NCBI GenBank assembly: GCA_034436045.1
Contig: DAOTVZ010000048.1
Location: 1 to 43,534 of the forward strand
Length of the DNA: 43,534 nt
DNA from: H111-94 sp034436045
GTDB taxonomy: Bacteria; Chloroflexota; Ktedonobacteria; Ktedonobacterales; Ktedonobacteraceae
Direction of reading: 5' to 3'
The notes beneath the pieces are model-generated. The model saw nothing but the letters and a program-made list of their open reading frames with translations. It searched no databases and was not told where the DNA came from. The position numbers were made by a program, and so were the translations under genes. Position 1 is the stretch's first letter; the number at the start of each line of letters is the position of its first letter. Positions 8,303 through 15,722 of this stretch are shown piece by piece.

Positions 8303-9349
8303 ATGGCAACTATCTATTACGATGCAGACGCAAACCTTGAACTTATTCAGCACAAACGGGTCGCGGTCATCGGCTACGGGAGCCAGGGGCATGCCCACGC
8401 GCTGAACATGCGCGATAGCGGCTGTGATGTCGTAGTGGGCCTGCCCAAAACGAGCCGCAGTCGCGCGAAGGCCGAGGCCGATGGACTGCGCGTCATGACC
8501 CCGGCAGACGCCGCCGAGCAGGCCGACGTCATCATGATCCTCATTCCCGACCAGCATCACCACGATGTCTACGAGCGCGATATTCGCCCAGGCCTGGCCC
8601 CCGGCAAGATGCTGATGACGGCGCACGGCTTCAGCCTGCACTTTGCACAAATCGTCCCGCCCGCCGATATCGATGTGGCGATGGTTGCGCCCAAGAGTCC
8701 CGGTCACATGCTGCGCCGCCTCTATGTCGAAGGCGTCGGCGTGCCCGCGCTGTGGGCGGTACACCAGGATGCCACCGGCAATGCCCAGGCGCTGACGCTC
8801 TCCTACGCGCGTGCCATTGGCTGCACCCGCGCCGGTGTACTACGCACTACGATTGGCGAAGAGACCGAAACCGACCTGTTTGGCGAACAGACGGTGCTAT
8901 GCGGTGGCATCACATCGCTCATCCGCAACGCTTTTGAGACTCTGGTCGAAGCTGGCTACCAGCCGGAACTGGCGTATTTCGAGTGCATGCACGAGATGAA
9001 GCTGATTGTAGACCTGATGTATCAGGGCGGCATGAGCTACATGCGCTACTCGGTCAGCGACACAGCCGAATTTGGCGACTACATATCCGGCCCACGCATC
9101 ATTGACGAACACGTGCGCGAGACAATGCGCAAAGTTCTGAGCGAGATTCAGGATGGTACATTTGCCAATCGCTGGATTCTCGAAAACAAAGCTGGGCGTC
9201 CCAGCTTCCTGGCGATGCGCCGCCGCGCCGCCGAACATCAGATTGAACAGGTTGGACGCGAACTGCGCGCGATGATGCCCTGGCTGAATCCAGTCACGAC
9301 ACAACCCGGCAGCAACGAGGCCGATGCCAACGCCAAAGCAACGAAGTGA
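8303..9349 (+). CDS. ilvC: Ketol-acid reductoisomerase (class I)
   Basis: 348 residues, class I (short) length. Second shared step of Val/Ile/Leu synthesis: Mg-dependent alkyl migration and NADPH reduction of acetolactate to dihydroxyisovalerate. Seen: Rossmann motif VAVIGYGSQGHAHALN (about 20-35), the cofactor-specificity loop with TSRSR, whose Ser/Arg residues suggest NADPH, the metal-binding region ETETDLFGEQTVLCGG, and the C-terminal knotted domain with AYFECMHEMKLIVDL. AAGGAG precedes the ATG by 11 nt. Lies 37 nt after ilvN. Confidence 0.96.
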   Translation: MATIYYDADANLELIQHKRVAVIGYGSQGHAHALNMRDSGCDVVVGLPKTSRSRAKAEADGLRVMTPADAAEQADVIMILIPDQHHHDVYERDIRPGLAPGKMLMTAHGFSLHFAQIVPPADIDVAMVAPKSPGHMLRRLYVEGVGVPALWAVHQDATGNAQALTLSYARAIGCTRAGVLRTTIGEETETDLFGEQTVLCGGITSLIRNAFETLVEAGYQPELAYFECMHEMKLIVDLMYQGGMSYMRYSVSDTAEFGDYISGPRIIDEHVRETMRKVLSEIQDGTFANRWILENKAGRPSFLAMRRRAAEHQIEQVGRELRAMMPWLNPVTTQPGSNEADANAKATK

Positions 9350-9381
9350 CATTGATACACTTTTAAGGAGGAGACAAAACC

Positions 9382-10557
9382 ATGGGAGACCCTGCGGTAG
9401 TAAAAATTTTTGACACGACCCTGCGTGATGGCGAACAGTCACCCGGAGCAACGATGACGCTCGAAGAGAAACTGCTAGTCGCTGAGCAACTTGTACGCCT
9501 GAACGTAGACATCATCGAGGCCGGTTTTCCTGCCGCCTCCCCCGGCGACCTGGCCGCCGTCAAGGAGATCGCCCGTCGAACAAAGGGGCCGACCATTATT
9601 GGCCTTGCGCGCGCCAATACCAGCGACATTGATGCCGTCTGGGAAGCTGTACGCGAGGCCGAGCGACCGGCAATCCATGTGTTTCTTGCCACCTCTGATA
9701 TTCACCTCCAGTACAAACTCAAGCTGAGCCGCGAAGAGGCGCTTGAGCAGGCCACATCAATGGTCGCCTACGCGCGCAACCTCTGCCCGACCATCGAGTT
9801 CTCTGCTGAAGATGCCACGCGCAGCGACTGGGATTATCTGTGCCGCATCGTCGAAGCTGCGGTCAAAGCCGGGGCCACGACCATCAATCTGCCCGATACT
9901 GTCGGCTATACCACGCCCAACGAGTACGAGGCACTCTTCCGCTATGTGCGTGAGCGCGTGCCGGGTATGGAAGAGGTGACGATGAGCGCTCACTGCCACA
10001 ACGACCTGGGCATGGCAACCGCCAATACGCTGGCGGCCATTAAGGCCGGAGTGCGTCAGGTCGAGGTCACAATCAACGGCATTGGCGAGCGCGCCGGTAA
10101 CACCGCGATGGAAGAGGTCGTTATGGCCCTGCGCACCCGTCCAGAAGTCTTCGGGGCCGATACGCGCATCAACGCCCAGGAGTTCCTGGCGACCAGCCAG
10201 CTTGTCAGTCGTCTCACGAGCATTCCGGTACAGCCCAACAAGGCCGTCGTCGGCGCAAACGCCTTCGCGCACGAAGCTGGCATCCACCAGGATGGCGTCT
10301 TGAAAAATCGCCTGACCTATGAGATCATGACTCCACAATCGGTCGGTTGGAAAGATACCAAACTGGTTCTCGGTAAGCATTCCGGTCGGCACGGCCTGGA
10401 TGCGCGTCTGCGCCAGCTTGGCTATCGCCTCAACGCCGAAAACCTGAAGGCCGCCTATAAACGCTTCGTCGCCATTGCCGATGAAAAGAAACACGTCACC
10501 GACGACGACCTGCTTCTCATCGTGCAGAGCCTTGAGGAGACTCCGGCGGCGATTTAA
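9382..10557 (+). CDS. leuA: 2-isopropylmalate synthase, short form lacking the leucine regulatory domain
   Basis: 391 residues. Catalytic TIM barrel complete: FDTTLRDGEQSPG, FSAEDATRSD, LPDTVGYTTP, the metal motif SAHCHNDLGMATAN, and NGIGERAGNTAMEEV; then NAFAHEAGIHQDG and YEIMTPQSVGW, which point to isopropylmalate synthase rather than homocitrate or citramalate synthase. Condenses acetyl-CoA with 2-oxoisovalerate, the first committed step to leucine. Typical LeuA proteins have about 510-520 residues, with a C-terminal domain that binds leucine; here the chain ends in TAA after the linker subdomain, and the bases downstream are palindromic repeats in no matching frame. So the enzyme should not have the classical feedback site. 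AAGGAGGAG precedes the ATG. Last gene of the ilv operon; leuBCD are not in this window. Confidence 0.9.
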   Translation: MGDPAVVKIFDTTLRDGEQSPGATMTLEEKLLVAEQLVRLNVDIIEAGFPAASPGDLAAVKEIARRTKGPTIIGLARANTSDIDAVWEAVREAERPAIHVFLATSDIHLQYKLKLSREEALEQATSMVAYARNLCPTIEFSAEDATRSDWDYLCRIVEAAVKAGATTINLPDTVGYTTPNEYEALFRYVRERVPGMEEVTMSAHCHNDLGMATANTLAAIKAGVRQVEVTINGIGERAGNTAMEEVVMALRTRPEVFGADTRINAQEFLATSQLVSRLTSIPVQPNKAVVGANAFAHEAGIHQDGVLKNRLTYEIMTPQSVGWKDTKLVLGKHSGRHGLDARLRQLGYRLNAENLKAAYKRFVAIADEKKHVTDDDLLLIVQSLEETPAAI

Positions 10558-10614
10558 CAAACAACCATATGGGCATGATGATGAATTTTCACCATCGACA
10601 TGGGCCATCTCGTA

Positions 10615-10860
10615 GGGGCGTCATTCATGACGCCCTGCTCGTCCGTCGCGCCGCTCTCAGGGCATGATGCATCACGCCAGATGGCATGATACCATTGCCG
10701 GTTTCGGGGCAAAAAATTCATAAATGGTGCCCTGTCCGTCGCGCATGTGGTATGTGTGACTCTCGCGGAACAACACCCACATCGGTCGAGATGCTTCACG
10801 GGTACGAGATGGGGCACCAACAGGGCGTGATGATGGGGGAGGTTCGTCATCATGTCCCTC
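10615..10860. repeat. Cluster of related palindromic repeat units between leuA and thrB
   Basis: The gap between leuA and thrB (about 400 nt) holds several imperfect palindromes that share a core. Unit 1 is 10616-10635 (GGGCGTCAT / ATGACGCCC, perfect 9-bp arms). Unit 2 is about 10660-10678 (GGCATGAT / ATCACGCC, one mismatch). A looser unit lies at 10683-10700. Unit 3 is about 10823-10859 (GGGCGTGATGATG against CATCATGTCCC). Degenerate copies of GGTGCCCTGTCCGTC and GGGCACCAACAGGGCG lie between them. This resembles REP/MITE-type intergenic repeats. No coding sequence is supported here. Confidence 0.6.
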
Positions 10861-10866
10861 GGATGG

Positions 10867-10894
10867 TTGTGTTTGTTGGAAAATATGGTACAAT
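10867..10894 (+). promoter_or_regulatory. Promoter of thrB-thrC
   Basis: Extended -10 TGG-TACAAT (TACAAT at 10889-10894) with a weak -35 TTGTGT at 10867-10872, 16-nt spacing. The 13 bases AATATGGTACAAT are identical to the tRNA promoter at 1101-1113. Confidence 0.5.
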
Positions 10895-10955
10895 AGTTTT
10901 GCTTAATGAAAGGATTACAAGATGCACGGTTCATCAGAAAGGCAGGTAGCCGGCG

Positions 10956-12011
10956 ATGGCACTGGTATTACCTGTCTCCGTCACAGTTCGCACACCCGCA
11001 ACGTCGGCTAATCTTGGCCCCGGCTTCGATAGCCTTGGGCTGGCATTACAACTCTATAATCGCTTCGAGGTAGAGGAGTGGAATGGTGATCCACTGCAAC
11101 CCCTTATCGAGATAGAGGGTGCGTTGGGCGCAAGCCTCTCTACAGGTTCCGACAACTTATTCTTCCGGGCCTTTGCCCTACTTTTTGAGCGCAGACAGGT
11201 GGAACTTCCTGCTGTGCGTATTCGTATGTCCATCAATATTCCCCCAGGGTGTGGCCTGGGTAGCAGCGCGACCGCAGTGGTGGGAGGGCTGGTAGCCGCC
11301 AATGAATGGTTGCGTCTCCACCAGTTAGCAGTGCCGAAAGAAGAACTACTCGATCTGGCTGTCGAGGCCGAGGCCGGAAATCATCCAGACAATGTTGCAC
11401 CCGCACTGCTCGGTGGACTGGTTGCCACCACCAATGTCGAAGGAAAAACGCACGCGATTAAAACGCCCTTCCCCAACGACCTGAGAGCAGTCATTTTTAC
11501 CCCCTCCTTCCCAATGGACACCGTTGAGGGGCGAAAGTTGCTGCCCGCCACCTACTCTAAGGCCGATGTCACCTTTAATACCGGGCGCGTGGCACTCCTG
11601 CTGACCGCATTGCAGACAGGTCGCTACGAGCTGATCGGCGAAGCCATGCAGGATCGCCTGCATCAGCCCTACCGCCAGGCGCTCTTTCCCGCCATGCCCG
11701 ACATCATTAACGCCGCAGTAGCAGCCGGAGCGTATGGAGCTTGCCTTTCTGGTGGAGGTTCATCCCTCATTGCACTCACCAGTTCCCGCTTCCACGAGGT
11801 TCTCCAGGCGATGCAGCAAGCCGCTCGCGCCGCCGGAATCGATGGAACGGGCATGGTGTTACGAGCAGATCAGCATGGAGCGCGCGTGCTAAATACCGCG
11901 CGCAGCCGCATACGAAAGGAAGAAAGCGCACGCTATGGCAATCAATTCTACTGGTCGCCCGACCGACCGGGGAGCCGACGGCGAGAACAGGGCGAACAAA
12001 CCTTCGTCTGA
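10956..12011 (+). CDS. thrB: Homoserine kinase
   Basis: 351 residues. GHMP-family kinase that phosphorylates homoserine on the path to threonine. Seen: the N-terminal motif PATSANLGPGFDSLGLALQL, the ATP-binding loop IPPGCGLGSSATAVVGGL (about 95-110), and the C-terminal GACLSGGGSSLIAL. The family is usually about 300-310 residues; the excess is a C-terminal tail of about 30 basic/polar residues read from the same DNA as the first 77 nt of thrC, so part of it may be a by-product of the overlap. Purine-rich sequence (AGAAAGGCAGG) precedes the ATG. Confidence 0.93.
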   Translation: MALVLPVSVTVRTPATSANLGPGFDSLGLALQLYNRFEVEEWNGDPLQPLIEIEGALGASLSTGSDNLFFRAFALLFERRQVELPAVRIRMSINIPPGCGLGSSATAVVGGLVAANEWLRLHQLAVPKEELLDLAVEAEAGNHPDNVAPALLGGLVATTNVEGKTHAIKTPFPNDLRAVIFTPSFPMDTVEGRKLLPATYSKADVTFNTGRVALLLTALQTGRYELIGEAMQDRLHQPYRQALFPAMPDIINAAVAAGAYGACLSGGGSSLIALTSSRFHEVLQAMQQAARAAGIDGTGMVLRADQHGARVLNTARSRIRKEESARYGNQFYWSPDRPGSRRREQGEQTFV

Positions 12012-13446
12012 GCGTTCCGCAGAAGTGGTTGAGGCGCTCGCCTCAACCATGTTGCGCTGCGTCGAATGCTCAGCACTCTATTCAGCATGGGAAACAAACC
12101 CTCACACGGGGATGCCTGCGCCGCGTTATCGTTGCGAGTGTGGGGGCGTCCTGGATGTTGAAATGCGTCCATACCATCCCCACACGGTAACGGCGATGCC
12201 CACTGACCGACAACGACTATCGGGGGGCCTGGAGACACCAGCAGACATGCCACCCACTGAGGGCGCAGCCTGGCGTCAACTCTTTGACGAACGCGCTGCC
12301 ACACCGCCTATCTGGCCGGTCGGCTCTGATGCCATGCTGCTCAACAGCAGCGGCGTCTGGCGCTACCGCGAACTGATCTTGCCCGCACCGGAGCAATACG
12401 TTGTCAGCCGCCCGGAAGGCAACACCGGCCTGTATCCGGTCGGCATAGAGAATTGCGGCCCCACACGCATCGGGCATCGCCAGATCGGTCTCTACGCTGG
12501 CCTGGAGCGCTTCTTCCTGAAACACGAGGGCGAGAATCCCAGCGGTAGTTTCAAAGATCGCGGCATGACCGTCGGTGTTACGATGGCGCGCATGCTGGGC
12601 GCAAAAGCGGTAGCTTGCGCTTCTACCGGCAATACTTCGGCCTCGCTGGCCTCCTACGCCGCACAGGCGGGCATGCGCAGCATCGTCTTCTTGCCCGCAG
12701 GCAACGTGGCGGGCGGCAAACTGGCACAATCGCTGGCCTATGGCGCAACCACCGTGCAGATCGAGGGCGACTTCGACGATGCCATGACTCTGGTTGAACA
12801 GGTCTGCAACGAGATGGGCATTTATCTGCTCAACTCGCTCAACCCGTACCGCGTCGAGGGACAGAAAGCCATCGGTTTCGAGTTGTTGCAACAACTCGAC
12901 TGGCAGGCACCGGACTGGCTGGTGCTGCCCGCTGGCAATCTGGGCAATACCTCCGCCATCGGTAAGGCTTTCCGGCAGGCATACCAGCTTTCGCTCATCG
13001 GGCACATGCCGCGCATCGCTTCTATTCAGGCGGCGGGCGCGAATCCGTTCTATCGTAGCTTCACACAGGGCTTCGCGCGCCGCGAAAGCGTGCATGCCGA
13101 CACGGTTGCCACCGCCATCAAAATTGGCAACCCCGTCAGCTATACACGCGCGCGCCGCGTTATCGAAGAGTCCGATGGCATCGTTGAGGAAGTGACCGAC
13201 GAGGAGATTCTGGCGGCGAAGGCGGTCATCGACCGTGCCGGTATCGGTTGCGAGCCTGCCTCCGCCGCGACGCTGGCCGGTGTACGCAAACTGGTCGCCC
13301 GTGGTATCATTAAACGCGATGAGCGCGTTGTTGGCATCCTGACAGGGAACTTGCTGAAGGACAGCAAAACGGGCATCCCGCAAAGTGGCAGTGGCATCAC
13401 AGTTCAACCAACGCTTGAAGCGGTCAGGAGTGTCCTGAGCCTATGA
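11935..13446 (+). CDS. thrC: Threonine synthase
   Basis: 503 residues. PLP enzyme converting O-phosphohomoserine to threonine. The PLP lysine is Lys207 in NPSGSFKDRGMT; ACASTGNTSASLASYAAQAG and LPAGNLGNTSAIGKA are further cofactor-binding motifs. Residues 42-69 hold four Cys (42, 45, 67, 69) in a zinc-ribbon-like pattern found ahead of many threonine synthases. The start at 11935 overlaps thrB by 77 nt and has GGAAG purines 12 nt upstream; a later ATG at 12049 would avoid the overlap but removes only unconserved residues, so the exact start is uncertain. The stop overlaps the next gene start (ATGA). Confidence 0.93.
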   Translation: MAINSTGRPTDRGADGENRANKPSSERSAEVVEALASTMLRCVECSALYSAWETNPHTGMPAPRYRCECGGVLDVEMRPYHPHTVTAMPTDRQRLSGGLETPADMPPTEGAAWRQLFDERAATPPIWPVGSDAMLLNSSGVWRYRELILPAPEQYVVSRPEGNTGLYPVGIENCGPTRIGHRQIGLYAGLERFFLKHEGENPSGSFKDRGMTVGVTMARMLGAKAVACASTGNTSASLASYAAQAGMRSIVFLPAGNVAGGKLAQSLAYGATTVQIEGDFDDAMTLVEQVCNEMGIYLLNSLNPYRVEGQKAIGFELLQQLDWQAPDWLVLPAGNLGNTSAIGKAFRQAYQLSLIGHMPRIASIQAAGANPFYRSFTQGFARRESVHADTVATAIKIGNPVSYTRARRVIEESDGIVEEVTDEEILAAKAVIDRAGIGCEPASAATLAGVRKLVARGIIKRDERVVGILTGNLLKDSKTGIPQSGSGITVQPTLEAVRSVLSL

Positions 13447-15653
13447 AGTTGGCCCTGACAAAAGAGCGTTCATTCCCATCTGGGGATGAACGCCCATCAA
13501 CCTATCGCACTGTTGCAAAAACTCTATTGTCCTGCCGGGAACTCTATTTCATTCTAGCCATCGCAGCTTTCTTGCGTTTCTATCTTCTGCCAACAACAGA
13601 GTTTGACGACGATCAGGCCGCCGTCTTTGGCATGGCCCATAACGCTGTGCAGCATGGATGGCTGGTAGCGACCAGCAATATCGCCTCCATTCACATCGTC
13701 AATCCTCCGGCGGTGATCTATCTCTACATGTTGCCCGCGCTCTTTAGCGCCAATCCGCTCGGTGGGGCCATCTTTACCGCACTCTGTAACACACTGGCAG
13801 TTGGCCTGTGCTATCTGTTCGTGCGCCGCTACTATGGCCGTCTGGCAGCTACCATCGCCACCCTCTTGTTCGCTACCGCAACCCTGGCTGTCTTCTATGC
13901 GCGCTTTATCTGGCAGCAAAATCTCTTGCCCCTCTTCGTCCTGCTCTATATCTTCAGCCTGTTCCTGGGCGTAGTGGAACGCCGCAAGGGCTGGCTCTTT
14001 CCAGCAATAGTGCTACTGGGCCTGCTGATTCAGCTACATGCCAGTACCGTACTACTTTCAGCGACTCTGCTCGTCGCGCTACTCCTCTCGCCGGGCACGT
14101 TGCGCTGGCGCGACCTCGCTCTCGGTCTGCTGGGCCTGCTGCTTATTTATTTCCCCTATCTTTTATGGGAAATCGCCACAAAATTCAATGACGTTCAGAT
14201 ATTGCTCAGCGCTACCAAGCAACACGTTAAAACACCCAACCTGGCATCCTTTTACTATCAATTGTTTCTGAGTCCCTACAACCCAAATTTGCTACCGGCC
14301 AATCTTCACGCGCCAATCTATGTCGTCAAACCCTGGATAAGCTGGCTCTTTCAAACCATGCACTGGCTCAATACCATCGCCATGCTGTTTCTCCTGCTAC
14401 GCGCGCTCTGGCCGGTTGCGGCCAGAGCAGATACAGGCGCTTCGACATCTGAGGAAACATTGTTGGATACTCCATCAGCCACGCGCTCCCATGAAGACAC
14501 AACACACAGAGTTTCAACCTGGTTTGATGGTTTACCAGTTCCTGGCTATATGAAACGATGGTGGCTCAATCTGCTTGCAATGCCCGCTCGCTGTGGCCTG
14601 CTGATTCTACTGGCGTGGCAAGCCATCCCGCTTTTCCTGCTCTCGCATATGTCCACCGAACTCTATCCCCACTACTTCATCTTCTTCCTACCAGGGCAAT
14701 TCATCGTCATCGGCATTCTGTTCGCTCAGCTCGTCCATTGGTGCGAACGCTTCGGCACCTGGGGTGAGGTTGCGCGCCTGCTGACCATCTGCCTGACAAT
14801 CTTGATTACGACCGCGCAATTTGCAGGCAGCTTCTCCTCTGTACTCGATTATGGACTGGGCTATTATAATGAACTACAAATCGGCAACCCCTACTATGAC
14901 GATCTCCATTCGCTGCAATATGCTATGACGCTAGCCGACCAGATAGCTCAACGTAACCATCTCAATCACGTGTACGTTTCAACAAACCCCTCAACGCAGG
15001 CGGCACTGGGCTACTTAGCGGCGCAGATGCATACGCCCACGACACTTTTCGATGATGAATATTGTATGGTATTACCTGCTCCGACCGATGGCCCGGCTGT
15101 CATGCTGGTCAATCCCTATAGTTCGCTCACCCAGAGTTTGCTGGCACACTTTCATGTCGCCAGACAGGTGGCCCAAGCGCCGCGTCTGGGTGGGCCGCCA
15201 TTCCGGCTCTATATTGTGCGCTCATTACCAACAACGGCGACGGTGGGTAGCCTCGGCGACTATTTACGGTTAGCCACCATGAGCCAGCCGACGCTGTTTT
15301 CTGCCGATCATAGCGAGTGGTACGCTACACTGTGGAATATGCTTCGTTCGACCCCGGCACAGTACCGTACTACGTACACATATCAGCTACAGGAGACTCC
15401 CAATGGCGTGCAACATCGACAGGACACCGCCACGTGTATGCTCAACTCCGCGCGTAGTGGCGATCAACTTATTGTGGCCTTCAATATGCCGACAACAACG
15501 ACACATGTATCTTTTGTCCTATTCAGGGGGCAATTCTACCAGTCTTCCCCGTATAATCTAGTATATGGCCCCATCACAATGGAGACATATATCACTCGCC
15601 GGACACATTCAATCGCGCTCGGCTCAATACGCTATTCAACGGCAACAGGATAA
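13443..15653 (+). CDS. GT39-like membrane glycosyltransferase (first of tandem pair)
   Basis: 736 residues. The first 440 residues contain about ten hydrophobic helices, then a soluble C-terminal domain. Near residue 53, TEFDDDQA right after the first helix is the acidic loop motif of GT-C/GT39-type (ArnT/PMT-like) transferases that use polyprenyl-phosphate sugars on the outer face of the membrane. FYARFIWQQNLLP and HASTVLLSATLLVALLLSPGTLRWRD follow. The start ATG overlaps the thrC stop by four bases (ATGA), so it is translationally coupled to threonine synthesis. It is a paralogue of the next gene. Acceptor and sugar are unknown; protein O-mannosylation or cell-wall glycan modification are possibilities only. 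Confidence 0.78.
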   Translation: MKLALTKERSFPSGDERPSTYRTVAKTLLSCRELYFILAIAAFLRFYLLPTTEFDDDQAAVFGMAHNAVQHGWLVATSNIASIHIVNPPAVIYLYMLPALFSANPLGGAIFTALCNTLAVGLCYLFVRRYYGRLAATIATLLFATATLAVFYARFIWQQNLLPLFVLLYIFSLFLGVVERRKGWLFPAIVLLGLLIQLHASTVLLSATLLVALLLSPGTLRWRDLALGLLGLLLIYFPYLLWEIATKFNDVQILLSATKQHVKTPNLASFYYQLFLSPYNPNLLPANLHAPIYVVKPWISWLFQTMHWLNTIAMLFLLLRALWPVAARADTGASTSEETLLDTPSATRSHEDTTHRVSTWFDGLPVPGYMKRWWLNLLAMPARCGLLILLAWQAIPLFLLSHMSTELYPHYFIFFLPGQFIVIGILFAQLVHWCERFGTWGEVARLLTICLTILITTAQFAGSFSSVLDYGLGYYNELQIGNPYYDDLHSLQYAMTLADQIAQRNHLNHVYVSTNPSTQAALGYLAAQMHTPTTLFDDEYCMVLPAPTDGPAVMLVNPYSSLTQSLLAHFHVARQVAQAPRLGGPPFRLYIVRSLPTTATVGSLGDYLRLATMSQPTLFSADHSEWYATLWNMLRSTPAQYRTTYTYQLQETPNGVQHRQDTATCMLNSARSGDQLIVAFNMPTTTTHVSFVLFRGQFYQSSPYNLVYGPITMETYITRRTHSIALGSIRYSTATG

Positions 15654-15722
15654 GCAACGGCTTTACTTTGCAACACATAGACGGCACTGAATACAACATG
15701 TAAGTGTGCATGAGGAAGAGGA

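Noticed and set aside
10558..10950. Search for the missing LeuA regulatory domain in another frame behind leuA
   Set aside because: The stretch is filled with palindromic repeats and a promoter; no frame shows the domain, so a simple frameshift is unlikely.
12217..13407. 396-codon minus-strand frame under thrC
   Set aside because: Shadow of threonine synthase in an antisense frame.
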